From positions 78,866 through 98,272 of the forward strand of contig NZ_GG695987.1 of the NCBI RefSeq assembly GCF_000159955.1: a stretch of 19,407 nt of DNA. The letters run 5' to 3'. Below the pieces are notes generated by a model. The model had not been told where the DNA came from, ran no database searches, and saw only the letters and a program-made list of their open reading frames with translations. Both the position numbers and the translations under genes were made by a program. The DNA is from Paenibacillus sp. oral taxon 786 str. D14 (GTDB lineage: Bacteria > Bacillota > Bacilli > Paenibacillales > Paenibacillaceae). Positions 5,997 through 13,115 of this stretch are shown here, in pieces; within the stretch, counting starts at the first letter, position 1, and each line of letters opens with the position of its first letter.

Positions 5997-6878
5997 TTAC
6001 CAAGTGGATAAAGCGGTCCGTTTCCAGGTGTCTTTCGCAACGCAGACGTAAATATAGTTCTCATCCCAGGCGATATCTCCGGGGTTCCCTGGAGCCTTGG
6101 AGGAAGCCGGCGTGCGGGACTCGCGAATACGGATGCCGTCCCCCTGGATATCCAGTGCACTTTGCGGATCCTCTGTGCCGATACCAACTTGGCCGTTCTC
6201 GCGTTTGACCGTAAGCGCACTGTCGATCGCTTCTCCTTTATCCGAATAACGGATCAGGTTAAAATCCGCTCCGGCGTTGTTGCCGCTGAGCTCAGCGCTG
6301 TTGGCGCGCAGGCTCCAGAGCGGAGCCGTGGCATTATCCTTGCCGGTGACGGCGAATTGTACATCCCGATTACCTTCGCCAGCTACCCGCAAAATGCCGT
6401 CCATGACGTTGAAGTTGGACGAATGGGTGCGAATCTCTGCGACGTCGGTATCATAAGGGATTTCCAGGCGGGTAAACAGCTGATCCTTATATTCCCCAGT
6501 CGGCGACATCGTGGTTTCGATCGAAATATGCTTATGATCATGTTGTTCCGGATTGTTCGCTTTATCATGCGAGATAATCGCCGTTTTGTCTTTGCCTTCC
6601 TCATCGGCCCAAGCGATTGCCGGTTTGGCGCGGTCTCCTGTCCATTGCAGACGGATCAGGTCGGACAGATGGCCTTCACTTTCGATCCATTGCTTATTCG
6701 TTGACAGATGGAGCCGTTCGTTTTCCGGAAGGGCCAGACCTCCGCCAGGCAGCTTGGATTCCGTAAAAGGGGAAGTCGTGGAAGAAGCGCCTTTGGATGT
6801 GCCAAGCATTTGGCATCCTCCCACAAAGATGAGGCTGACGCCCAGTGCGGCGATTGAAGCGCATTTGACAAATTTCAT
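5997..6878 (-). CDS. lipoprotein with phage tail-fibre-like C-terminal region
   Basis: A 293-aa predicted exported lipoprotein of unknown function. The N-terminus is a type II signal peptide: K2/K5, hydrophobic ASIAALGVSLIFVGG and lipobox V19-G-G-C22. The mature protein would be lipid-anchored to the outer face of the membrane. Residues about 45-170 match nothing I recognise; they include a His/Asp-rich patch EQHDHKH (111-117). From about 185 on, the text is like phage tail-fibre or receptor-binding proteins: RYSDKGEAIDSALTV, the classic GQVGIGTEDPQSALDI (229-244) and the tip-like GDIAWDENYIYVCVA followed by DTWKRTAL (267-290). The start at 6878 follows AAGGAGAG and gives the signal peptide; an upstream in-frame ATG (6950) would bury it. 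It has its own promoter and terminator. A function in surface binding is inference; an orphan phage morphon seems unlikely because no other phage gene is near. Confidence 0.8.
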   Translation of the reverse strand: MKFVKCASIAALGVSLIFVGGCQMLGTSKGASSTTSPFTESKLPGGGLALPENERLHLSTNKQWIESEGHLSDLIRLQWTGDRAKPAIAWADEEGKDKTAIISHDKANNPEQHDHKHISIETTMSPTGEYKDQLFTRLEIPYDTDVAEIRTHSSNFNVMDGILRVAGEGNRDVQFAVTGKDNATAPLWSLRANSAELSGNNAGADFNLIRYSDKGEAIDSALTVKRENGQVGIGTEDPQSALDIQGDGIRIRESRTPASSKAPGNPGDIAWDENYIYVCVAKDTWKRTALSTW

Positions 6879-6945
6879 TCCATTCTCTCCTTTTCGGTGA
6901 ATATTTGACGGCGAATGTGTTTTTTCGGCCGCAACTCTACTAGAG

Positions 6946-6975
6946 ATCATAAAGATTTTAAAATACGCAGGGCAA
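6946..6975 (-). promoter_or_regulatory. candidate promoter of the lipoprotein gene
   Basis: On the minus strand TTGCCC (6975-6970), an 18-bp spacer and TATGAT (6951-6946), about 70 bp before the start codon. The -35 is moderate. Confidence 0.45.
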
Positions 6976-7128
6976 TAGGCATTTCGAATGGTTTCAAGAG
7001 GCGCAGCTGAGAGATCATCACGAAATGGAAGAAAAATGGGAAGGAAGCATCAGAAGCTTGGGATGGTTGTGAAGCAAAACATCAGCTTGGAGAAAGTTGA
7101 GGAGATAGACCTAAGACGAAAGTTTTGT

Positions 7129-7158
7129 CAAGTTGTGGACAAGCTTATCCACAACTTG
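7129..7158. repeat. 30-bp near-palindrome built from two DnaA boxes
   Basis: Arms CAAGTTGTGGA and TCCACAACTTG are perfect inverted repeats around an 8-bp centre containing AAGCTT. Over the full 30 bp only one base pair (7140/7147) fails. The arms contain TGTGGACAA (7134-7142) and the consensus TTATCCACA (7145-7153) in opposite orientation. Confidence 0.85.
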
Positions 7159-7383
7159 TTAGCTATCTTTGTGAAAAAAGGATGAAAGCTTGGTGTACCA
7201 GTGAATTGAGCAGGTTTCAGAAAATGATTTGTTGTGTTTTCAGAAAACTGTGGATATTGTGAATAATTTAGTGGATAAAACTAGCATGCGACAAAAAACG
7301 ACGATATCCCCGCGAAAAAACGGCCCAGCGGGCCGTCTTGAAGTTTTGTTGATTCTGCATAATGGGGATAAAGTTGTGAATAA
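7134..7383. promoter_or_regulatory. DnaA-box cluster
   Basis: Within 250 bp there are about seven 9-mers matching TTATCCACA (either strand) with at most one mismatch: TGTGGACAA 7134-7142, TTATCCACA 7145-7153 (perfect), TGTGGATAT 7249-7257, TGTGAATAA 7258-7266, AGTGGATAA 7270-7278, TGGGGATAA 7363-7371 and TGTGAATAA 7375-7383. The DNA between them is AT-rich. No dnaA or dnaN gene is present, so this is not the main origin by gene context. From memory, B. subtilis has non-origin DnaA-box clusters that titrate DnaA, one of them next to gcp/ydiF; the gene following here is a ydiF-type ABC-F, so the site may be homologous. The 548-bp gap 6879-7426 otherwise holds only the lipoprotein promoter and the ABC-F terminator. 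Confidence 0.75.
7314..7336 (-). terminator. rho-independent terminator of the ABC-F gene
   Basis: Perfect stem ACGGCCC / GGGCCGT with a 3-nt loop (AGC), followed on the minus strand by six T residues (counting the last stem base), 90 bp after the stop codon. Two DnaA-like boxes lie between stop and terminator. Confidence 0.85.
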
Positions 7384-7426
7384 CTTGAACGAGAAAAAAT
7401 GAACAATTGTTTAAAAAATTGTGACC

Positions 7427-9394
7427 TTACCCCTCGGCCAGCGCTTCCCATTCTTCATAGGCGGAGGAGAGCTGTTCTTTCCTACGGTCGATCCCGTCTT
7501 GCCGTTCTTGAACCGCCGTATAATCCTGATACACCTCGGGGAGGGCCAGTTCGTTTTCGAGCTCGGCGATTTCTTCCTCCAGCTTGGAGATCAGCGCCTC
7601 CAGCTGCTCGATGCGGCGTTGGCGGTTTCGCTCCTCCCGTTTGGCCTGCTTATCGGCTTCATAGGAAGCGGCGCCGGACTTGGCGGCAGGTGCCTCCGGC
7701 TCGGCTTGTTTTTGAGCGGAATTTACGGATGCTTTCGCGGTCCCGGCGTTCGTCTGATCGGCGGCGAGTTCGGCAAGCTCCTGTTTTTTTGCCAAATAAT
7801 CATCATAATTACCCAAGAAATGTTCTGCACCGTTCGGATGCAGTTCGACAATCCGCTCGGCCATCTTGTTCAGGAAGTAACGGTCATGGGAAATGAACAG
7901 CAGCGTCCCGTCGTATTCGATTAATGCGGACTCCAGCACTTCCTTACTGAATAGGTCCAAATGGTTGGTCGGTTCGTCCAGGATCAGCACGTTGGCCTTT
8001 AACAGCATCAGCTTGGCCAGCGCAACCCGAGCTTTCTCACCGCCGCTTAACGCCGCTACCTTCTTGAGCACGTCGTCGCCGCTGAACAGGAAATTGCCCA
8101 GTACGCTGCGAATCCGGGCTTCTTCGATGTGGGGAAATGCGCCCCACACTTCCTCCAGCACGGTGTTGGCCGGGTTCAGATGCGTTTGTTCCTGGTCGTA
8201 ATAACCGATCTTGACCTTAGCTCCCCAGGTGATGGTCCCATCCGTTGGCTGCAACTCGCCGGTCAGGATTTTCAGTAAAGTCGACTTCCCGATCCCGTTA
8301 GGTCCGATCAAGGCAACCGTTTCACCGCGGTACAGGTCGAAGTTAACGTTTTGGAATAACGGTTTGGATTTGTCCGCAAACGCGTAGGACAGGCTGTTGA
8401 CGTGCAGCACTTCCTTGCCGGTCATCACTTCGGCCTCGAAGGAGAAGCTTGCGCGTTTCGGATCGCCGAGCGGTCGGTCCAGGATTTCCATCTTCTCCAA
8501 CGCTTTGCGCCGGCTTTGCGCCCGCTTCGTTGTGGAAGCCCGAACGATGTTCTTCTGAATAAATGCCTCCATCCGGGCGATTTCATCCTGCTGTTTCTCA
8601 TATTGCTTCAGCTGGCTTTCGTATTCCGCCGCCTTCAGCTCGATATACCGGCTGTAGTTGCCCGTGTAGCGGCGCGATTGATGGCGTTCAATCTCTACGA
8701 TAGCCGTGACAAGCCGGTCTAAGAAATAGCGGTCATGCGAAACGACCAGCAGGGCGCCGGAATAATTGCGCAAATAATCCTCGAGCCAGGTTAACGTTTC
8801 GATATCGAGATGGTTGGTTGGTTCGTCCAGCATTAGCAGGTCAGGAGCTTGGAGCAAAATCCGGGCAAGAGCGAGCCGGGTCTTCTGCCCGCCGCTTAAC
8901 GTTGCGATAGGGGTGTCCGGCGCAAAATCGCCAAATCCCATGCCGTGCAGCACCATCCGGATGCGGGTTTCCATTTCATAGCCGCCGTGGTCTTTGAACC
9001 AATCGGATTTCAGCGCATAGCGGTCGAGCAATTCCTGGTGCGCTTTCTCATCCCGGGCCAGTTCCGGATCGGCAATCTGCTCCTCCATCCGGCGCAGCTC
9101 GCGTTCCGTTTCGATCAGCGGGGCGAACACGGCCAGCATCTCTTCCCAGATGGTGCGGTCCGATTGCAATCCGCTGTTTTGCGCCAAGTACCCGATCGTT
9201 GTCTCTTTGGCTTTGAAAATTTGTCCTCCGTCATAAGAGAGTTCGCCCGCCAAAATTTGCAGAAACGTCGATTTGCCCGCGCCGTTGACGCCTACGAGAC
9301 CGATCCGGTCCCGTTCGAGCACCTGCAGGTTAATGCCTTCCAGCACGGGGGTCACGCCGTACAATTTCGTAATGTTCGAAGCTTGAAGCAGCAT
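7427..9394 (-). CDS. ydiF: ABC-F family ATP-binding protein (YdiF type)
   Basis: A 655-aa soluble tandem ABC ATPase without membrane segments, so an ABC-F translation factor acting at the ribosomal E-site rather than a transporter. First cassette: Walker A GVNGAGKST (35-43), signature LSGGQ (166-170), Walker B with LLMLDEPTNHLD (186-197). Linker (about 240-320) is charged and helical, as needed for the P-site tRNA interaction motif. Second cassette: GPNGIGKST (364-372), LSGGE (449-453), LILDEPTNHLD (470-480). Both catalytic glutamates (E191, E474) are present. C-terminal extension (about 545-655) is a low-complexity linker plus coiled coil, as in YdiF/Uup/YheS-like members. The start at 9394 follows GGAGG at a rather long 12-bp distance; in-frame upstream starts would add 60 unrelated residues. 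Its neighbourhood matches B. subtilis ydiF, hence the symbol. A resistance-type ABC-F is less likely given the C-terminal extension and housekeeping context. Confidence 0.9.
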   Translation of the reverse strand: MLLQASNITKLYGVTPVLEGINLQVLERDRIGLVGVNGAGKSTFLQILAGELSYDGGQIFKAKETTIGYLAQNSGLQSDRTIWEEMLAVFAPLIETERELRRMEEQIADPELARDEKAHQELLDRYALKSDWFKDHGGYEMETRIRMVLHGMGFGDFAPDTPIATLSGGQKTRLALARILLQAPDLLMLDEPTNHLDIETLTWLEDYLRNYSGALLVVSHDRYFLDRLVTAIVEIERHQSRRYTGNYSRYIELKAAEYESQLKQYEKQQDEIARMEAFIQKNIVRASTTKRAQSRRKALEKMEILDRPLGDPKRASFSFEAEVMTGKEVLHVNSLSYAFADKSKPLFQNVNFDLYRGETVALIGPNGIGKSTLLKILTGELQPTDGTITWGAKVKIGYYDQEQTHLNPANTVLEEVWGAFPHIEEARIRSVLGNFLFSGDDVLKKVAALSGGEKARVALAKLMLLKANVLILDEPTNHLDLFSKEVLESALIEYDGTLLFISHDRYFLNKMAERIVELHPNGAEHFLGNYDDYLAKKQELAELAADQTNAGTAKASVNSAQKQAEPEAPAAKSGAASYEADKQAKREERNRQRRIEQLEALISKLEEEIAELENELALPEVYQDYTAVQERQDGIDRRKEQLSSAYEEWEALAEG

Positions 9395-9619
9395 AACGGT
9401 TTCGATCCTCCAAAAAAAGATTTGCAGTCTGTGCATGATAAATAGAACAGATTCGGTGAAACACGTACCTTCAGTGTACATGAAACCAACGCGAAATGCA
9501 TCGCTGATTGCTTGAAAGTTCAGCTTTTGCAAAGTGGATGCTTTAGTTTTCATTTTGATATAACAATGATACACTAAGGAAGAGATCAGCCGGGTTCGTC
9601 CAAGCCTCTTGAACGAGGG

Positions 9620-9637
9620 CCGGCTAACGTGAGCCGG
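9620..9637 (+). other. small hairpin in the leader of the cyclo-ligase gene
   Basis: CCGGCT-AACGTG-AGCCGG, a perfect 6-bp stem ending 11 bp before the GGGAGG ribosome binding site. It could stabilise the mRNA or affect translation; no known riboswitch is recognised. The rest of the 264-bp divergent gap 9395-9658 shows only weak promoter-like boxes (around 9573-9601). Confidence 0.3.
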
Positions 9638-9658
9638 GAACGGAAAGGGAGGTTACAC

Positions 9659-10336
9659 ATGGAGCCAGCGGATGCCAAAAAGGAGCTGCGCCAGCAAATG
9701 CTGGCGGTTCGCGCTCAAATCCCGGACGCTTCCCGGTCAGAACAATCACTGGCTGCCAGCCGGATCGCGGAGCTGGAGGTGCTAAAGCCCTTGCGGGCAC
9801 GGCGCGGCGGGAAGCTGAACGTGTTCTGCTATGTTTCTTTCCGGGATGAGCCGGATACTCGGCCTTTACTGGCCAGCTGCCAGGCCCAAGGGGACCGGTT
9901 GCTTGTGCCGAAGATTGGTGCACAGCGGAGCCTAACCTTGCATGAGTTGACGGGGATGGCTGACTTAGTACCTGGCACCTGGGGAATTCCGGAGCCGGCA
10001 GCGCATACGGCCATTTGGCCTCCCGAGCGCTACCCCGAGATCGACGTCATTGTGGTTCCGGGGCTGGCTTTTGACCCGAAGGGGGGGCGCATTGGATTTG
10101 GCGGCGGGTATTACGATCGCCTGATCGACGAATTGTCCCGTCGCAGCGGCGGCTTAAGTCAGGTCGTCCTAGGCGCCCTCGCCTTGGAGGAGCTGATCCT
10201 GCCGGAGGCGATTCCGATGGAATCGCATGACTTCCGTTTGGATCTGCTGTTTACGGCAAAAGGAACGATATATATGAAGGAAAGTAGTGATAAGCTTGGC
10301 AAACTCGGAATCAGGGCAAGGCATGACGCATTTTAA
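9659..10336 (+). CDS. 5-formyltetrahydrofolate cyclo-ligase
   Basis: A 225-aa protein of the 5-FTHF cyclo-ligase (MTHFS, YqgN/YgfA) family. It converts 5-formyl-THF to 5,10-methenyl-THF with ATP, recycling a storage folate in the cytoplasm. Visible: N-terminal basic helix [14 protein letters not shown] (7-20) with the ATP-contacting lysine/arginine residues, LLVPKIG (81-87), and the diagnostic [20 protein letters not shown] (132-151) followed by YDR. The chosen ATG at 9659 has GGGAGG 6 bp upstream; an in-frame GTG 30 bp before lacks this. The C-terminus (about residues 205-225) continues beyond the last conserved strand and overlaps the start of moaC by 14 bp, indicating coupling. This gene is not in the corresponding B. 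subtilis cluster, so the pairing with molybdenum-cofactor genes is a lineage feature. Confidence 0.93.
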   Translation: MEPADAKKELRQQMLAVRAQIPDASRSEQSLAASRIAELEVLKPLRARRGGKLNVFCYVSFRDEPDTRPLLASCQAQGDRLLVPKIGAQRSLTLHELTGMADLVPGTWGIPEPAAHTAIWPPERYPEIDVIVVPGLAFDPKGGRIGFGGGYYDRLIDELSRRSGGLSQVVLGALALEELILPEAIPMESHDFRLDLLFTAKGTIYMKESSDKLGKLGIRARHDAF

Positions 10337-10787
10337 TGAACAAGGACGCGCCCGCATGGTGGACATTTCCGGGAAATCGGCGACCGTCCGCGAAGCCGTG
10401 GCGGAGACGAAAATCTCCATGCTTCCATCAACCCTCGAGGCAATTAAGGAAGGGCGGATCGGCAAAGGGGATGTGCTGGCCGTAGCCCAGGTCGCGGGGA
10501 TTCAAGGGGCCAAGCGGACGTCCGATTGGATTCCGATGTGTCACCCGCTTGCGCTCACCGGCGTCAACATTACGTTTGACGATAACGGCCGGGACGAGCT
10601 GTATATTGAAGCCACGGTGAAGACGGAAGGTAAAACCGGCGTGGAGATGGAGGCGCTCACCGCAGTGTCTGCCGCGGCGCTGACCGTGTATGACATGTGC
10701 AAAGCGATGCAAAAGGACATGGTCATCGGTCCGACGCTGCTGCGCTCGAAGTCAGGCGGCAAAAGCGGGGATTACGTGCGTTCGTAA
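10323..10787 (+). CDS. moaC: cyclic pyranopterin monophosphate synthase MoaC
   Basis: A 154-aa MoaC. It acts with MoaA in the first step of molybdenum-cofactor synthesis, rearranging the GTP-derived intermediate (3',8-cH2GTP) to cyclic pyranopterin monophosphate. All hallmark segments are present: [15 protein letters not shown] (2-16), [13 protein letters not shown] (48-60), [12 protein letters not shown] (70-81), [20 protein letters not shown] (104-123) and DMCKAM (124-129), with the active-site Lys, His, Glu and Asp residues. I prefer the ATG at 10323, with AGGGCAAGG before it, because it gives the standard N-terminus. A GTG at 10287, preceded by AAGGAAAG, is a real alternative adding 12 residues and a longer overlap with the cyclo-ligase. 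No moaA is in the window. Confidence 0.93.
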   Translation: MTHFNEQGRARMVDISGKSATVREAVAETKISMLPSTLEAIKEGRIGKGDVLAVAQVAGIQGAKRTSDWIPMCHPLALTGVNITFDDNGRDELYIEATVKTEGKTGVEMEALTAVSAAALTVYDMCKAMQKDMVIGPTLLRSKSGGKSGDYVRS

Positions 10788-10921
10788 TATTTGCGGCGGC
10801 TGCTGGATTTTGATATAGATAAAGAAGATAGTTTGCAGTTGGAAATCAGCATGAATCGACATGATCCGGCATTACGTTGGACTTCAAAGGGAGTTCCTAT
10901 ATGGATGAGGAGGGTGACTTC

Positions 10922-11407
10922 ATGGTTTGGAAAACAGCGATCCTTACCGCCAGCGACAAAGGAGCAAGGGGAGAACGTGAAGATACGAGCGCCCAAGTAA
11001 TCCGTGAGCTGGTGGAGGAGGAATTGGGCGGCGAGATCGTGGAATATCGGATCGTCCCCGATGAACCGGATGAAATTATCGCCGCACTGATTGAAATGAC
11101 CGATTATTTTCACGCTGATTTGGTGCTGACAACGGGGGGGACGGAGCTGGCGATTCGGGACGTGACGCCGGAAGCCACAAGGCGGGTGATCGAACGTGAA
11201 GTGCCCGGGATGGCGGAGGCCATGAGGTACCGGTTGATGCAGAAGAACCCTGCGGCGATGCTGTTTCGGGGAATCGTCGGCATTCGCGGACGGACGCTGA
11301 TCGTGAATTTGCCGGGAACGCCCAAAGGCGTGCACGAAAATTTGGCAGCGATCATGGATCAACTGCCGGAAGCGTTGCTGATGGTGACGGGGCAATTCCG
11401 TTTATAA
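10922..11407 (+). CDS. moaB: MogA/MoaB family molybdenum-cofactor biosynthesis protein
   Basis: A 161-aa MoaB/MogA (MoCF-fold) protein, which adenylylates molybdopterin as the step before molybdate insertion. Visible: KTAILTASDKGARGEREDTS (4-23), VLTTGGTELAIRDVTPEAT (68-86), RYRLMQKNPAAMLFRGIVGI (102-121) and the nucleotide loop LIVNLPGTPKG (126-136). One variation: after TTGGT the family usually has a glycine and a less charged loop, whereas here it reads ELAI before RDVTPEA. The ATG at 10922 follows GAGGAGG at 9 bp; an in-frame ATG 45 bp upstream is less well served. It lies 134 bp after moaC on the same strand, and the gap between them shows no clear terminator or promoter, so it is probably the last gene of the folate-moaC-moaB unit. 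Confidence 0.9.
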   Translation: MVWKTAILTASDKGARGEREDTSAQVIRELVEEELGGEIVEYRIVPDEPDEIIAALIEMTDYFHADLVLTTGGTELAIRDVTPEATRRVIEREVPGMAEAMRYRLMQKNPAAMLFRGIVGIRGRTLIVNLPGTPKGVHENLAAIMDQLPEALLMVTGQFRL

Positions 11408-11477
11408 TTCGATTTTCGTTTACACATTTACGGGCTTTATTTTTCTACTACTTCGCGAAGTTGTTAAAGAAATAGAC

Positions 11478-11506
11478 TGTAACTGTGATATTCGTTATGG
11501 TATGAT
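11478..11506 (+). promoter_or_regulatory. candidate extended -10 promoter of tatA-tatC
   Basis: TGGTATGAT (11498-11506) is an extended -10 (TG-n-TATGAT) with a weak TGTAAC -35 (11478-11483) 17 bp upstream. It lies 66 bp before the tatA start codon. Confidence 0.45.
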
Positions 11507-11571
11507 GTGGGCGAGTGATTTTATCGGAAGACCTTGTCGATTTCTATGCCGTAACGAAAGGAGAATTACCC

Positions 11572-11793
11572 ATGAGCGCAGGCGGATTTTTGTTGATTGT
11601 GATCGCGGCGTTGCTGCTATTTGGTCCAAATAAATTACCTGATCTGGGGCGGGCGGTTGGACGCACGTTCCGTGAATTCAAAGAGGCGACCCGGGATATT
11701 GTGGATGATCAGCCGGAAGCCAGAAGAGCGGAACCCGCACCGCAACCGCAGGCAGAGGGCCCCAAACCGGACGACCGCCGTCTTCCCGAATAA
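11572..11793 (+). CDS. tatA: twin-arginine translocase subunit TatA
   Basis: A 73-aa TatA/E protein. It forms the pore-like oligomer of the Tat system, which exports folded proteins carrying twin-arginine signals. Order: short periplasmic-side N-terminus, one transmembrane helix (about 5-17, FLLIVIAALLLFG), the FGPNKLPDLG hinge (17-26), an amphipathic helix RAVGRTFREFKEATRDI (27-43) and an acidic/proline-rich tail. The ATG at 11572 follows AAAGGAG at good spacing. It is separated from tatC by 107 bp holding a possible attenuator. Only one tatA is seen; without a TatB this is the two-component Tat system typical of Gram-positives. Confidence 0.95.
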   Translation: MSAGGFLLIVIAALLLFGPNKLPDLGRAVGRTFREFKEATRDIVDDQPEARRAEPAPQPQAEGPKPDDRRLPE

Positions 11794-11830
11794 CCGGGAG
11801 CAGCAAGTCAGTTGCATAGGCGTAACCTTG

Positions 11831-11855
11831 ATCCCTTCCTTAGCGGAGGGATTTT
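11831..11855 (+). terminator. possible attenuator between tatA and tatC
   Basis: ATCCCTTCC / GGAGGGAT stem with one bulged T and a 5-nt loop, followed by TTTTG. It is a weak terminator and would lower tatC transcription relative to tatA, in keeping with the higher need for TatA. Confidence 0.5.
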
Positions 11856-11900
11856 GCTTGAGATGGGACGGGAAGCACGGCGGGGAAAGGAGAACCTGAG

Positions 11901-12659
11901 ATGTCGGAGAAAGACAAAGCGCAAAGTCTCGTAGATCATTTGACAGAACTGCGTCGGCGATTGGTAGCGGTTTGCATCGTGTTTGTCGTGGTGCTGGTGG
12001 CGGCATTTTTCGTCGTCGATCCGATCTACCACTTTTTGACGAGAAACGCCATATCCGGCGTGACCATCGAATTAAACGCTTTTTCGTTCTGGGACGGCGT
12101 TGGCGTGTATATGAAAATTGCGATGCTGGTTGCATTTGGGATCACGCTGCCCTTTACGTTATACCAGGTGTGGGCGTTTGTCAGCCCTGGCCTGAAGCCC
12201 CAGGAACGCAGAGCGACCGCGAAGTACATCCCTTATGTGTTCGTCTTTTTCCTGGCGGGCCTAGCCTTTGGTTATTACGTGGTGTTCCCGCTGGCGATGA
12301 CGTTTACCGGTTCGCTGAACAAGGAGCTGGGACTCGTCGAGACCTACGGAATGGCTGACTATTTCAAATTTCTGACCAACATCGTGTTGCCGATTTCGTT
12401 GTTGTTCGAGCTGCCGTTGATCATTTTGTTTCTAACGCAGCTGCGAATCTTAACGCCGCTTCGGCTGAAGAAGATGCGCCGGGTCGCGTATTTCGCGCTG
12501 GTGGTCATCTCGGTGATGATCACGCCGGCGGACTTGTTCTCCGCCTTCCTGGTGCTGATCCCGCTCATTCTGCTTTACGAGCTGAGCGTGCTCTTGTCCA
12601 AGCGGGTTTATGCGAAGCAGCAGGCGGTGGATGCGGTACGGGCGGAAATGTATAAATGA
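11901..12659 (+). CDS. tatC: twin-arginine translocase subunit TatC
   Basis: A 252-aa TatC, the membrane receptor for twin-arginine signal peptides, with six predicted transmembrane helices. N-terminal signature SLVDHLTELRRRL (9-21) contains the residues that bind the signal peptide; FVSPGLKPQERR follows the second helix. Later hydrophobic stretches are at about 112-134, 155-178, 195-212 and 213-233. A C-terminal cytoplasmic tail ends the protein. The ribosome binding site AAGGAG lies 8 bp before the ATG. Next to molybdenum-cofactor genes, the Tat pair makes sense as an exporter of folded Moco enzymes, though this is inference and the same order occurs in B. subtilis. Confidence 0.96.
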   Translation: MSEKDKAQSLVDHLTELRRRLVAVCIVFVVVLVAAFFVVDPIYHFLTRNAISGVTIELNAFSFWDGVGVYMKIAMLVAFGITLPFTLYQVWAFVSPGLKPQERRATAKYIPYVFVFFLAGLAFGYYVVFPLAMTFTGSLNKELGLVETYGMADYFKFLTNIVLPISLLFELPLIILFLTQLRILTPLRLKKMRRVAYFALVVISVMITPADLFSAFLVLIPLILLYELSVLLSKRVYAKQQAVDAVRAEMYK

Positions 12660-12662
12660 AAG

Positions 12663-12699
12663 AACGCGCCTTTGCGTAAGTGGGGCGCGTTTTTCTTTT
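12663..12699 (+). terminator. rho-independent terminator of the tat genes
   Basis: Perfect 8-bp arms AACGCGCC / GGCGCGTT with a 13-nt loop, followed by TTTTCTTTT, directly after the tatC stop codon. Confidence 0.92.
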
Positions 12700-12895
12700 G
12701 CCCGCTGGGGGCTTTGGCGCTGGGGTTCGTGTGGGCCGCAGTTGTAGAGGTGGAGTCGCCGCTCAGCCGCTGTTGTCCGCTCTTTGCCCTGATTGGAGCG
12801 AAGAGAAGGTGGTAGCAAATGGCTCCCAAAGCACTAGCGTTGCAATAAAACGCGTTACAAAGTCATGTCAGTCCCGGTGCGGGTTTGCTGTTGCG

Positions 12896-13000
12896 GTGAG
12901 CGAGTGCTGTCACGTGAGCAAGCCACTGTAACTTGAGCGAGCCACTGCCATGTGAGCGAGTCGATCTCGCGGTGAGGGGGTCGCTGACTCGGTGAGGGAA
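12896..13000 (+). repeat. degenerate tandem repeat, period 18-20 bp
   Basis: Six copies of a unit of the form GTGAGCGAGyCACTGtCA begin at about 12896, 12914, 12933, 12952, 12972 and 12992. The middle three are most alike (GAGCAAGCCACTG, GAGCGAGCCACTG, GAGCGAGTCGATC). The unit is not a multiple of three throughout and no frame is open across it with a start, so it is not a coding repeat. Confidence 0.65.
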
Positions 13001-13038
13001 CTTGTGTGCGTTGATGGGCTCCGGCGAACACCGTTGAG

Positions 13039-13115
13039 GCGAGCCTGCGCTCTAACGCTTGCCAGCAACGCTATTGGGCCCAAAACGGGGGCGATGAGAA
13101 TCTAACGCTTATGAG
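13039..13115 (+). repeat. 77-bp direct repeat, copy 1
   Basis: Identical to 13551-13627 except for four substitutions (13043, 13094, 13097 and 13114). The two copies are exactly 512 bp apart without indels. The copy includes two CTAACGCTT motifs (starting at 13052 and 13102) and the core GGGCCCAAAACGGGGGCG. Confidence 0.93.

Noticed and set aside
5997..6878. Prophage remnant
   Set aside because: The gene has a signal peptide, lipobox, promoter and terminator of its own, and there is no integrase, capsid, holin or attachment-site sign nearby.
6988..7185. A plus-strand 65-codon frame upstream of the DnaA cluster
   Set aside because: It runs through the 30-bp palindrome and DnaA boxes, has no good ribosome binding site and has a composition (Lys/Arg/Gly mix) typical of non-coding frames.
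7134..7383. Chromosomal replication origin (oriC)
   Set aside because: The boxes are present but dnaA, dnaN, rpmH and the usual neighbours are absent, and flanking genes are of other regions. A DnaA-titration cluster is the better reading.
7427..9394. Antibiotic-resistance ABC-F (Vga/Msr/OptrA type)
   Set aside because: The C-terminal coiled-coil extension, length and the ydiF-moaC-tat context fit a housekeeping ABC-F; no regulatory leader peptide is visible.
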